Origin: UBA7488 sp964414185
GTDB taxonomy: Bacteria > Pseudomonadota > Alphaproteobacteria > CAAHEQ01 > UBA3637
Direction of reading: 5' to 3'
NCBI GenBank assembly: GCA_964414185.1
Contig: CAYPVK010000006.1
Location: forward strand, 34,208-98,207
Length of the DNA: 64,000 nucleotides
Numbering within the stretch: the first letter of the stretch is position 1; each line of letters starts with the position of its first letter. The notes under the pieces are model-generated. The model was not told the DNA's origin. It made no database searches and worked only from the letters and a program-made list of their open reading frames with translations. Below are positions 35,363 to 44,063 of this stretch, in pieces. Made by a program: the position numbers and the translations under genes.

Positions 35363-36673
35363 CTAACAGGCCTTATTTTTTTCATCTTTGTCATACACAA
35401 ACAACGGTTCTTTTGTTTCTTCAACGGTTTTATCGTTAACAATAACTTTTTTAAGCCCTTCTGTTGCCGGTAAATTATACATCGTGTCAAGCAACAAATT
35501 TTCCATGATGGAACGTAATCCCCGTGCACCCGTTTTACGTTTTAAAGCTTTTGCGGCAATGGCTTTTAACGCGTCATCGGTGAAATCCAATTCGACGTCT
35601 TCCATTTTGAACAACGATTGATATTGTTTCACCAAAGCATTTTTCGGTTGTGTCAGAATTTGAATAAGGGCATCTTCATCCAAATCGTCCAAAGTCGCAA
35701 CCAACGGCAAACGTCCGATAAATTCGGGGATAAGCCCGTATTTCAACAAATCGTCCGGTTCCAGTTTCGATAACAATTCGCCCGTTTTTGCGTTTTTCTT
35801 TTTCACTTCGGCACCGAACCCGACCGAATAAGAAGCAACGCGCCGTTCAACGACTTTTTCAAGCCCCGCAAAAGCGCCCGAACAAATGAACAAGATATTC
35901 GACGTATCCACCTTAATATATTCTTGGTTGGGGTGTTTACGACCTCCTTGCGGGGGCAATGAAGCAATTGTGCCTTCCATTAATTTCAAAAGGGCTTGTT
36001 GAACACCTTCGCCCGATACGTCGCGCGTAATGGACGGCCCGTCGTTTTTACGGGAAATTTTATCGATTTCATCAATGTAAATAATTCCGCGTTCGGCTTT
36101 TTTCACATCATAGTTGGCGGCTTGCAACAATTTCAATACGACGTTTTCAACATCTTCGCCGACATAGCCCGCTTCGGTCAGCGTTGTCGCATCGGCAATG
36201 GCAAACGGCACATTTAAAACTTTTGCCATCGTTCGGGCCAACAAGGTTTTGCCCGAACCCGTCGGTCCGATTAATAAAATGTTTGATTTATCGATTTCGA
36301 CTTCATTGTTTTGATCTTTTGAATTTAAACGTTTGTAGTGGTTATAAACGGCTACGGACAAAACTTTTTTCGCATTGTCCTGGCCGATGACGTAATCATC
36401 CAATACTTTGCGGATTTCGGCGGGTTTTTGCAGCTTTAATTCGTCTTCGGGCTTTGTTTGTTCGGCATTGTTCGCAGTTTTGGCGGCACTGTTTTTTTCT
36501 TCACCCCTTATAATATTGGCGCACAATTCAATGCATTCGTCACAAATAAAAACCGTTTCTTGGCCTCCGTCGGGTGTCGGTACCGATTTGCCGGCGATAA
36601 GTTTGCGGACTTCATTTTGCGTTTTATTGCAAAATGAACATACAAGTGTGTCTGAATCTTTTTTATTTGCCAT
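35363..36673 (-). CDS. clpX: ATP-dependent Clp protease ATP-binding subunit ClpX
   Basis: 436 residues. The N-terminal zinc domain (CSFCNKTQNEV...FICDECIELC) is followed by AAA+ with Walker A GPTGSGKT (about residue 136), Walker B IIYIDEIDK, the pore-2 region and the RKHPNQEY-type loop, sensor ISPs and the C-terminal small domain TGARGLRSIMENLLLDTMYNLP. It unfolds tagged proteins and feeds them to ClpP. About 60 residues between the zinc domain and AAA+ are of normal length. Encoded after clpP on the minus strand. Confidence 0.98.
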   Translation of the reverse strand: MANKKDSDTLVCSFCNKTQNEVRKLIAGKSVPTPDGGQETVFICDECIELCANIIRGEEKNSAAKTANNAEQTKPEDELKLQKPAEIRKVLDDYVIGQDNAKKVLSVAVYNHYKRLNSKDQNNEVEIDKSNILLIGPTGSGKTLLARTMAKVLNVPFAIADATTLTEAGYVGEDVENVVLKLLQAANYDVKKAERGIIYIDEIDKISRKNDGPSITRDVSGEGVQQALLKLMEGTIASLPPQGGRKHPNQEYIKVDTSNILFICSGAFAGLEKVVERRVASYSVGFGAEVKKKNAKTGELLSKLEPDDLLKYGLIPEFIGRLPLVATLDDLDEDALIQILTQPKNALVKQYQSLFKMEDVELDFTDDALKAIAAKALKRKTGARGLRSIMENLLLDTMYNLPATEGLKKVIVNDKTVEETKEPLFVYDKDEKNKAC

Positions 36674-36787
36674 TTTTCCCCTCTTAAAAGTCTTTCCCTT
36701 TAAAAATTATCCGTAATCCGATTTTGTTCCAATTTCGTATTTTTGTGCACTACCCCTTGTCAAAACAAATTTTTTATAATTCGCTGT

Positions 36788-37423
36788 TTATTTTTTTTCG
36801 GTTTCGTCGGTCGGTTTTTTTGTAATAACCGCATCAATCAATCCGAATTTTAATGCTTCCTCCGCCGTCATAAAATTATCACGTTCCATGGCGGCTTCGA
36901 TTACCGATAATTTTTGCCCGGTTTGTTCAACGTAAATATTGTTCAAACGGCGCTTAATGGACAAAATTTCCTTGACATGGATTTCCATATCGGTTGCTTG
37001 GCCGCGGAATCCGCCGGACGGTTGATGTATCATAACCCGCGCGTTGGGTAAGGCGAAACGCCGCCCCTTTTCCCCGCAAGTCAGTAACAAAGACCCCATA
37101 GAGGCAGCTTGCCCCATGACGACGGTTGATACGGGACATTTGATGTAATTCATTGTATCCAAGATTGCCAAACCCGATGTGACAACGCCGCCGGGCGAAT
37201 TAATGTAAAAAGAAATTTCTTTATCCGGATTTTCGGCTTCCAAAAACAGCAGTTGAGCGCAAATAAGGCTGGCAACATCGTCATTGACTTCACCCGTTAA
37301 AAAGACGATGCGTTCTTTTAAAAGGCGCGAATAAATGTCATAAGCGCGTTCGCCGCGTCCCGTTTGTTCGACAACGGTCGGAACCAAAGTGCCCATATAT
37401 GGATTCATTTCAACTGTGCTCAT
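36788..37423 (-). CDS. clpP: ATP-dependent Clp protease proteolytic subunit
   Basis: 211 residues. The catalytic Ser is in VVMGQAASMGSLL (about residue 109), His in RVMIHQPSGGFRG (about 133), and the Asp in the downstream MERDNFMTAEEALKFGLID region. An N-terminal propeptide of about 12 residues (MSTVEMNPYMGT) is expected to be removed. Forms the tetradecameric barrel that works with ClpX. The Shine-Dalgarno GAGGT lies upstream of the ATG. Confidence 0.98.
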   Translation of the reverse strand: MSTVEMNPYMGTLVPTVVEQTGRGERAYDIYSRLLKERIVFLTGEVNDDVASLICAQLLFLEAENPDKEISFYINSPGGVVTSGLAILDTMNYIKCPVSTVVMGQAASMGSLLLTCGEKGRRFALPNARVMIHQPSGGFRGQATDMEIHVKEILSIKRRLNNIYVEQTGQKLSVIEAAMERDNFMTAEEALKFGLIDAVITKKPTDETEKK

Positions 37424-37515
37424 GATTTACCTCATCTTTCGTTTTTATTATTTGCCTGCATAATATGTTGTTTTACAACCGTTTTTGCCCCATCAGCATA
37501 TATTTAAAGCCAAGG

Positions 37516-37560
37516 CAAGCGTGAAAGGTTCCCTTCGTAAAGTTTGCCCGTTCACGCTTG
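37516..37560 (-). terminator. Long hairpin after tig
   Basis: CAAGCGTGAA / TTCACGCTTG, a 10-bp stem with a 25-nt loop, starts 18 bases beyond the tig stop on the minus strand. The T-run is short, so it may be a pause or processing site rather than a strong terminator between tig and clpP. Confidence 0.5.
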
Positions 37561-37577
37561 TCAGATAAGCCTTAACC

Positions 37578-38894
37578 TTATTTTTTATCCGGATTATAAG
37601 CGTACAATTCTTCAACCGTAACGCCTTGTTCGTCAATTTTGACTTCACCCAAGATAAAATCAACCACTTTTTCTTCAAACAACGGTGCGCGGATGGCGTC
37701 GAGTGCTTTCGGATTTTTTTGGTAGTATTCGAAAACGACTTTTTCTTGGCCGGGATATCTGCGCGCTTCACGCATTACGGCGTTTGTAATGTCTTCTTGA
37801 GACAACGTGATTTTGTTTTCGTTGGCGATTTCGGCCAATAACAAACCCAAACGGACACGGCGTTCGGCAATATCACGATATTCTTTTTTAAGTTCGTCTT
37901 CGGATTTTGATTTTTCTTCTTCATCCAATTGATTGTTTTTCTTGGCTTCTTCAAATTGTTTCCAAATGGCGTCGAATTCCATGTCAACCATGCCTTGGGG
38001 GACCGCAAAGTCGTGTGTGGCGGCCAAAGCGTCCAACAAAGCGCGTTTGGCGTGCATGCGTGAAACGTTTGCATATTCTTTGCCCAATTCTTCTTTGACC
38101 ATTTCTTCAAGTTTAGCCATTGATTCCAAACCTAAAGATTTTGCAAAATCGTCGTTGAGTTCGGGTTTGACAACTTTGCGCAATTCTTTGATTTTTGTTT
38201 TGAACAATGCTTTTTTGCCGGCCAAATCTTTGGCGTGATAATCGGCAGGGAAAGTAACGTTGACATCCACATCGGAACCGATTTCTTTGCCCGTCAATTG
38301 GTCTTCAAAGCCCGGAATAAATGTGTTTGAACCCAAATCCAAGTAATAATCTTTGCCCGAACCGCCTTTAAATTCTTCGCCGTCAACGGAACCGACAAAG
38401 TCAATAACGATGATATCCCCCGTTTTCGTCGGGCGTTTTTCATCCGAAACTTCCGTTTTGCGTTTGGACATTTGCAATTTTTCCAAAGCTTTTGCGATTT
38501 CTTCCGCGGTAACTTCGGCCTTTAATTTTTTGACAACCAATTTTTTCAAATCCGTCGGCACGACTTTCGGCAAAGCTTCGACTTCAACGGACAATTCGAT
38601 GTCTTTGCCGTCTTCGAATTTTGTAATTTCAACTTTCGGACGCAAAGCGGGGCGAATGTCTTTATCTTTGAATAAAGCGTCAACGCGTTCTTGAACAATG
38701 GTGTCCAAAACTTCGCCTTTGACGGCATTTTCATATTTTGATTTAATCAACGATAGCGGTGCTTGACCGGGGCGGAAACCTTGTATTTTTGCATCTTTGG
38801 CGATTTCGCGCAATTTTTCGTCGATTTTATCCGCAAAATCTTTTGCGGGAATATTGATTGTAAAAGAGTGTGCCAATTCATTTTTGTTTGTCAT
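37578..38894 (-). CDS. tig: Trigger factor
   Basis: 438 residues, a ribosome-bound chaperone and prolyl isomerase. The N-terminal domain carries the ribosome-docking signature GFRPGQAPLSLIKSKY (about residues 39-54). The FKBP-type domain (about 155-245) is seen in GDIIVIDFVGSVDGEEFKGGSGKDYYLDLGS and FIPGFEDQLTGKEIG. The C-terminal helical arms are charged. The start at 38894 (MTNKNELAHSF) was chosen because GAAGGA lies 7 bases upstream; an in-frame ATG at 38921 lacks support. Just downstream of tRNA-Leu on the same strand. Confidence 0.96.
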   Translation of the reverse strand: MTNKNELAHSFTINIPAKDFADKIDEKLREIAKDAKIQGFRPGQAPLSLIKSKYENAVKGEVLDTIVQERVDALFKDKDIRPALRPKVEITKFEDGKDIELSVEVEALPKVVPTDLKKLVVKKLKAEVTAEEIAKALEKLQMSKRKTEVSDEKRPTKTGDIIVIDFVGSVDGEEFKGGSGKDYYLDLGSNTFIPGFEDQLTGKEIGSDVDVNVTFPADYHAKDLAGKKALFKTKIKELRKVVKPELNDDFAKSLGLESMAKLEEMVKEELGKEYANVSRMHAKRALLDALAATHDFAVPQGMVDMEFDAIWKQFEEAKKNNQLDEEEKSKSEDELKKEYRDIAERRVRLGLLLAEIANENKITLSQEDITNAVMREARRYPGQEKVVFEYYQKNPKALDAIRAPLFEEKVVDFILGEVKIDEQGVTVEELYAYNPDKK

Positions 38895-38964
38895 ATTTAT
38901 TCCTTCATATTTTATTAGCAAAGAAGCGGTTATTTTCTCCCAAAATAACGCCCTTTGTTAAATT

Positions 38965-39048
38965 TGGTGCGAGCGAGAGGACTTGAACCTCCACGCCTCA
39001 CGGCAACGGCTTCTAAGACCGTCGTGTCTGCCATTTCACCACGCTCGC
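38965..39048 (-). tRNA. tRNA-Leu (anticodon TAG)
   Basis: 84 nt with encoded CCA. The acceptor GCGAGCG pairs perfectly with CGCTCGC, the discriminator is A, the anticodon loop is CTTAGAA with anticodon TAG, and there is a long class II variable arm (GTTGCCGTGAGGC) as required for leucine. The T-arm contains GGTTCAAGTCC. Confidence 0.96.
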
Positions 39049-39289
39049 ACGGGTTTGGTTTAACTTGACACTCTATTTAGCATACTTTTTTGCAAAAAGA
39101 AAGTATTTTTGTATAAAAAAGTAAAAAACAAAAGCCATTGAAGCCTTAAAAACTTTTGTCACGTATCTTGCCGAAGGTTCGTTTGTAATTTCTTTTGAGT
39201 TCGGCAAAAATTGTGTTGATTCGATATTTTTTATTGTCACGGCGGATACGAATATCAAAAAAAAGTATTTTGTAAACTTTTTTTATCCG

Positions 39290-39318
39290 TTGACAAAAAT
39301 CAAGTGATGACATATAAT
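39290..39318 (+). promoter_or_regulatory. Consensus sigma70 promoter
   Basis: TTGACA (39290-39295), a 17-nt spacer, TATAAT (39313-39318): a perfect match to the consensus, 34 nt before the start of the 198-residue unknown. The rest of the 39049-39351 gap shows nothing else. Confidence 0.75.
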
Positions 39319-39351
39319 AAAAACAATCAGATTTATTGAAAGGAATATAAA

Positions 39352-39948
39352 ATGAAACCGCAAGAAACAAAAGTAAAAGATGCTGTTGCCAATCAATGCC
39401 AAGTATCCGAAGGCCGCTGTTGCGTCCGCGTTTTTGATTTAAATCATGCGGAAGGGCGCGCTTTGTATGCCATAGACCGCATGATGGCGGCTCAAAAAAT
39501 TTCCGATGCGTCCGAAAAGGGGAAAAAAGAAGCGGAAATTATGAAGGATTATAAACATCATTTAAAGGAGATTTTAAATTTGGACAACCGCGATTGCGAA
39601 GCGTTGACGGTTTATGCTTTGACGAAAGGTCAAGAACGCATGTTGATTCCCGTTTTTGAACGGATGGGGGATGGAATCGTTAATATGCGATTTGATTTGC
39701 CCGCCTGCGATTTGACAAAAAAAGACCCTATGGCCGTCGATTTGCCGCAATATAAAGCGGGTGAAAAAAGTTCGGGCAATACGTTGTTACAGCTGTTTGC
39801 TTATTACGGCAAATTGAATACATTGCCGTCTTTGGGCGTTTCCGAACAAGCGGTTGAACAAATGAAAACAATCGAACCGACCCAACGGACGAATGATAAG
39901 CAACAACCCGTTTTTATCAGAAGAATCGGAAAAGGGTTTTCTTATTAA
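39352..39948 (+). CDS. Hypothetical protein, 198 residues
   Basis: A soluble, charged protein without signal peptide or membrane helix. The N-terminal part has three cysteines (NQCQVSEGRCC, residues 15-24), followed by a helical region (ALYAIDRMMAAQKISDASEKGKKEAEIMKDYKHHLKEIL) and a C-terminal region with LLQLFAYYGKLNTLP. No family was recognised. It has a perfect consensus promoter and its own terminator, which suggests strong monocistronic expression. Confidence 0.7.
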   Translation: MKPQETKVKDAVANQCQVSEGRCCVRVFDLNHAEGRALYAIDRMMAAQKISDASEKGKKEAEIMKDYKHHLKEILNLDNRDCEALTVYALTKGQERMLIPVFERMGDGIVNMRFDLPACDLTKKDPMAVDLPQYKAGEKSSGNTLLQLFAYYGKLNTLPSLGVSEQAVEQMKTIEPTQRTNDKQQPVFIRRIGKGFSY

Positions 39949-39964
39949 AGATTAAAAGTGTTTT

Positions 39965-39996
39965 AAACGGCGTTCAAATAAAAAGACGCCGTTTTT
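39965..39996 (+). terminator. Rho-independent terminator
   Basis: The stem AAACGGCGT / ACGCCGTTT with a 12-nt loop and T5, 17 bases after the preceding stop. Confidence 0.85.
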
Positions 39997-40116
39997 CATA
40001 TGTGCCTTGTAAAATAAATGAAAATCTGCTACACTGCGCGACATTATTGAAACACGGATTTGATTTTTACGGTTTTATATCTGAAAATCATAATCTTATA
40101 TGATAAAGGATTGTAC

Positions 40117-41706
40117 ATGACAACATCATTGACACCCGTTATTGAAAAACGGCGTACTTTTGCCATTATTTCCCACCCGGATGCGGGAAAAACGACTCTG
40201 ACCGAAAAATTGTTGTTGTTCGGGGGTGCCATCAATTTGGCGGGGGCCGTTAAAGCCAAAGGCGAACGCCGCCGTGCGACTTCCGATTGGATGAAAGTTG
40301 AACAAGAACGCGGAATTTCCGTTGCATCATCCGTCATGACATTTGATTACAAAGGGTGTACGTTTAATTTATTGGATACGCCGGGACACGAAGACTTTTC
40401 CGAAGATACTTACCGCGTGTTGACGGCTGTCGATTCCGCCGTGATGGTCATAGATTGCGCGAAAGGGATTGAAGAGCAAACCAAAAAATTGTTTGAAGTA
40501 TGCCGCTTGCGCGATATTCCGATTGTCACGTTTATCAATAAGCTTGACCGCGAAGGGCAAGACCCGTTGGCTTTATTGGAAGAAATCGAAAAAACATTGG
40601 CACTTGACGTAACGCCTGCCGTTTGGCCGATTGGGATGGGACGCGATTTCAAAGGGTGTTTTGATTTATTGCATGACCGATTGAATTTAATGGAAAAAAA
40701 TGCCGATAAAGCGGCTTTGCCAAAGGAAGGTAAAACCATTAACGGCATTGATGATAAAACATTGGATGCGGTTTTGCCCGACCATGCGGTGGCTTTGCGC
40801 GAAGGGGTGGAAATGGTGCGCGCTTTATGCCCCGAATTTAATCGGACAAGTTATTTGGAAGGGCATATGACGCCCGTATTTTTCGGTTCGGCCGTCAACA
40901 ATTTCGGTGTACGCGAATTGTTGGACGCGTTGGTTGAATTTGCACCATGCCCGCGGCCGCAAGAAACCGTCAGCCGTGAAATTAACCCCGATGAAGAAAA
41001 AGTCAGCGGCTTTGTGTTTAAAATTCAAGCGAACATGGATCCGAAACATCGCGACCGCATTGCGTTTATGCGCTTATGTTCGGGGCATTTTAAACGCGGC
41101 ATGAAATTGTTGCATTCGCGTTCACAAAAACAAATGATTTTGCATAATCCCGTGATGTTTTTGGCGCAAGACCGCGAATTGGCCGAAGATGCTTATGCGG
41201 GGGATATTATCGGCGTGCCCAATCACGGAGGTTTACGAATAGGGGATTCGTTTACCGAAGGGGAAAACTTGCAATTTAAAGGAATCCCTTGTTTCGCGCC
41301 TGAACTTTTGAAAAAGGTGCGCCCGAAAGACCCGCTTAAAGCTAAACATTTGGCCAAGGCTTTGGAACAAATCGCCGAAGAAGGCGGAGCAAGTGTTTTT
41401 AAACCCGTGCAAGGGGCGGATTGGATTGTCGGCGTGGTTGGGGCTTTGCAATTTGAAGTGCTTGCCGACCGTATTCGGACGGAATATGATATTCCCGTTA
41501 TTTTCGAACCTACGACATATTTTACCGCACGTTGGGTTAAAGGCGAATTGTCCGATGTGAAAAAATTTGAAGATATGAACAAGGCCAATATCGCTCATGA
41601 TCATGACGGTGCCGTCGTGTTTTTAACGCGCAACGCTTGGCATTTGAACAAGGCCGAAGAAGATTTTCCGAAAATTAAGTTGATGAAAACGCGCGAACAA
41701 TATTAA
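40117..41706 (+). CDS. prfC: Peptide chain release factor 3
   Basis: 529 residues, a translational GTPase that recycles RF1/RF2 after termination. The G-domain motifs are IISHPDAGKTTLTEKLL (G1, about residue 17), the switch region GISVASSVMTFDY, DTPGHEDFSEDTYR (G3) and FINKLDREG (G4, NKLD). RRRATSDWMKVEQERGISV is characteristic of RF3. The start at 40117 was chosen for AAGGA plus the canonical N-terminus; an upstream in-frame ATG at 40060 would add a non-homologous hydrophobic stretch. Confidence 0.96.
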   Translation: MTTSLTPVIEKRRTFAIISHPDAGKTTLTEKLLLFGGAINLAGAVKAKGERRRATSDWMKVEQERGISVASSVMTFDYKGCTFNLLDTPGHEDFSEDTYRVLTAVDSAVMVIDCAKGIEEQTKKLFEVCRLRDIPIVTFINKLDREGQDPLALLEEIEKTLALDVTPAVWPIGMGRDFKGCFDLLHDRLNLMEKNADKAALPKEGKTINGIDDKTLDAVLPDHAVALREGVEMVRALCPEFNRTSYLEGHMTPVFFGSAVNNFGVRELLDALVEFAPCPRPQETVSREINPDEEKVSGFVFKIQANMDPKHRDRIAFMRLCSGHFKRGMKLLHSRSQKQMILHNPVMFLAQDRELAEDAYAGDIIGVPNHGGLRIGDSFTEGENLQFKGIPCFAPELLKKVRPKDPLKAKHLAKALEQIAEEGGASVFKPVQGADWIVGVVGALQFEVLADRIRTEYDIPVIFEPTTYFTARWVKGELSDVKKFEDMNKANIAHDHDGAVVFLTRNAWHLNKAEEDFPKIKLMKTREQY

Positions 41707-41975
41707 ACGTTTCATTTAAAAAATCGTAATTAAAATCATTTCGTCAACGTTGAATTAATTCGGCGTTGGCATTTTTAAATCATTTACACTAAAGTAACAT
41801 TAAATTTTAATTTTTTCGTTTTTTTCTTTTGAATGTAAAAATTTTATTATAAATCAATCGTGTATAAAAAATGGGGAAGGGGGATAATTTTTTGTTGAAA
41901 AAAGCATTAAAAAAAGATATGCTTTTTTGTAATAAGGTTTAACAGCCTTTATTTAAATTATTAAGGAGAAAAACT

Positions 41976-42410
41976 ATGACTAAAATTGAACAAGGTCGTT
42001 CAATGGTCGAAATGCTCGGCGTTTTGGCTATTATCGGTGTTCTTTCTATCGGCGGCATTGCGGGATACAATATGGCGATGAACCGGTATAAAGCAAATGA
42101 AATTTTGGATATGGCATCAAAATTGTCCGTTGCCGCGAAAGCTGCCCGTTCAACGGCTAACAATGATGATGTATGGCAAGATGCCATGTTATCTGTTGCT
42201 GAAGAATTTGAAGCGGATAACTCTGGTCTTTTTGGTAATCATGCTATATTTATGGATGGTCCCTATGAATCCACGTATATGGTACAGGATGACGGTCGCG
42301 TTGACGTATTTGTGATCGGGAATCAACCGGCTTTAAGAAATGCCATAGATTCCGTTGCGGGGGCATCAGGTGTTTCATCTGGACAAACTGCGGCAATAAA
42401 AGGGGAATAA
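41976..42410 (+). CDS. Type IV prepilin-like protein
   Basis: 144 residues with a textbook class III signal: leader MTKIEQG, cleavage before RSMVEMLGVLAIIGVLS, Glu at +5, then a hydrophobic helix extended by GGIAGYNMAMNRYKANEILDMASKLS. The globular part is short and lacks a cysteine pair. The size and leader fit a major or minor pilin or pseudopilin. The Shine-Dalgarno AAGGAG lies 8 bases upstream. Closely related in its N-terminus to the segment near 20,700, but the locus has no assembly genes; it is followed by a strong terminator, so it is monocistronic. Confidence 0.85.
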   Translation: MTKIEQGRSMVEMLGVLAIIGVLSIGGIAGYNMAMNRYKANEILDMASKLSVAAKAARSTANNDDVWQDAMLSVAEEFEADNSGLFGNHAIFMDGPYESTYMVQDDGRVDVFVIGNQPALRNAIDSVAGASGVSSGQTAAIKGE

Positions 42411-42442
42411 TAAACATATCAAGATTTTATTTTTTATCTCTT

Positions 42443-42486
42443 AAGGCTGTCATTTTACAAAAAGTGGCAGCCTTATTATTTTTTTA
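42443..42486 (+). terminator. Rho-independent terminator of the prepilin-like gene
   Basis: Stem AAGGCTGTCA / TGGCAGCCTT (one T-G pair) followed by ATTATT and T7, 33 bases past the stop. It overlaps the 3' end of the convergent DUF167 gene. Confidence 0.85.
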
Positions 42487-42792
42487 TTGATGGTCGTTGA
42501 GAGTGATTTCGTTTAATAAATCGGATATATTTATCGATAAATTTTCGATTTTGAATGTTTTTAGGCGGGCTGTTTTACCCAACATCAATATAATATCGTT
42601 TTTTTTGACCTTAAATGTTTCGGCTAAAAAATCAATCAAAGCGTCGTTTGCTTTGCCGTCAACGGCACGGGCACGCAAGGCGATTTTCACATGTGTATTG
42701 TTCCATAAGCCTTCAAATCCTTCGCGTTTTGCCCCGGGACATGCCCGCACGTTTAAAATAAGCGTTCGTTCGTTTAATGTGTAAAATGCCAT
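42484..42792 (-). CDS. DUF167 (YggU) family protein
   Basis: 102 residues. Family features are LILNVRACPGAKREGFEGLW (residues 11-30), ALRARAVDGKANDALIDFLAETFKVKKNDIILMLG (about 38-72) and ARLKTFKIE. This is the complete DUF167 fold, a small conserved protein of unknown function found across bacteria, archaea and eukaryotes. The gene shares its 3' end with the terminator of the convergent prepilin-like gene and lies downstream of hemY. Confidence 0.9.
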   Translation of the reverse strand: MAFYTLNERTLILNVRACPGAKREGFEGLWNNTHVKIALRARAVDGKANDALIDFLAETFKVKKNDIILMLGKTARLKTFKIENLSINISDLLNEITLNDHQ

Positions 42793-42874
42793 TCAATACT
42801 TTCATTCCATATTTAAAACGGTAAAAATACATCCGATTCCGATTTTAAATTGCTGTATCGGCCGTATGTCCCCG

Positions 42875-44062
42875 TTACATGTGATAAGAAATTTCGCCGC
42901 ATGAATTGCACATCGGACATTTGACATCCCATTCGGTTGTAGCATGGTTACAATTACGACACATCCAAATTGGTGTACGGTCAGCGTATTCGGCCTTTTC
43001 TTCCCACTCTTTGGCGGCTTCTTCATGATGCCATCCGTTACGTTCAATGGTCGCCATCATCATCGCCATTTGATAGGTAAGGGCATAAGAATTCAAGGCG
43101 ACTTGTAAAGTTTCTTTGGCCACGCCCCATAAATTGTTGTCAATGGCAATGTCCACAACGGCCAATAACGATAATTTGGCATTTGCATTTTTGGCGACGA
43201 ATTTTTCGACAGCTTTCATCTGACCCGTACGATTTTCTTTTTGTATCAAAGCCTTAAAAGCCAAATATGTGTCCCAGCACGGCATCAGGTTCCAAGATTT
43301 TTTCAAAATATCCGTTGCCTTTTTCGGATTTTCCCCCGCATAGGCAACAGCGATAATCGGATTGTCCGGTGCCCAATTAAACGCTTCGGATAAACGGCCG
43401 AGCTTATATAAAATGCAAGCTTTTTTGGAAATGTATTCAGCTTTGCCCATTGTTTTTTTAACATTTAAAAGTTCCAATGTAACCAATGCGCCGTCCCAAT
43501 CATCTTGCATCAGCTGCAATTCCAATTGTTCCTGCAATAACCACAACACGTTCGGATATTTGGACAAACCCGTTTCCAACAGTTGGGATTGTTCGGCAAC
43601 GTCGCCTTTGTTTTTGGCTTCCATATAAAGGCCGCGAATACCGGCAAGTTCGGTGGATTTATTGGTTTTTAACTGTTCGAAAACGGCGGCCCGCGGCGCG
43701 AACAAAGCATCAAATAAAAGTTGTTCGGTCGATCCTTTCGAAAATAACGCCTTACGTTTGGCCAAAACTGCTTTGGCTTCCACATCGTTCCCGTCCAAAA
43801 CGGTTGTTAACGCTTTTGTCAATGCGTTTTCCTTTTTGATAAACGTTTTTTTCATGCGCCGCGTTCGATAGCCGGCAAACCATTTAAACGGTTTTTTCAA
43901 TAAATGAATAAGGTAAAAAAACAAAATCAAAATGACAACCAACAATGCAATCGAAAACGAAAATTCATATCCCATTGTTGTAACGGAAAGGTTATAAGAA
44001 TCATTCATGATTAAAAAACCAATCAAAACAACGCCCGCAATAATTAAAAAAAGTCTGATCAT
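42875..44062 (-). CDS. hemY: HemY-like membrane protein with TPR repeats and C-terminal zinc ribbon
   Basis: 395 residues. Two N-terminal membrane helices (about 3-20 and 36-58) flank a short periplasmic loop, as in HemY. RTRRMKKTFIKKENALTKALTTVLDGNDVEAKAVLAKR follows, then helical TPR-like repeats to about residue 350. The C-terminus holds a four-cysteine zinc ribbon (MCRNCNH...CPMCNSCG). HemY proteins are annotated under porphyrin biosynthesis, though the role is not established. It starts two bases from the end of the mitofilin-like gene. Confidence 0.85.
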   Translation of the reverse strand: MIRLFLIIAGVVLIGFLIMNDSYNLSVTTMGYEFSFSIALLVVILILFFYLIHLLKKPFKWFAGYRTRRMKKTFIKKENALTKALTTVLDGNDVEAKAVLAKRKALFSKGSTEQLLFDALFAPRAAVFEQLKTNKSTELAGIRGLYMEAKNKGDVAEQSQLLETGLSKYPNVLWLLQEQLELQLMQDDWDGALVTLELLNVKKTMGKAEYISKKACILYKLGRLSEAFNWAPDNPIIAVAYAGENPKKATDILKKSWNLMPCWDTYLAFKALIQKENRTGQMKAVEKFVAKNANAKLSLLAVVDIAIDNNLWGVAKETLQVALNSYALTYQMAMMMATIERNGWHHEEAAKEWEEKAEYADRTPIWMCRNCNHATTEWDVKCPMCNSCGEISYHM

Positions 44063-44063
44063 G

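Noticed and set aside
35343..35378. Plus-strand terminator overlapping the clpX stop
   Set aside because: The AAGGC/GCCTT hairpin followed by T7 points the wrong way; no plus-strand transcript precedes it and the T-run is the clpX Lys/Asn codons read in reverse.
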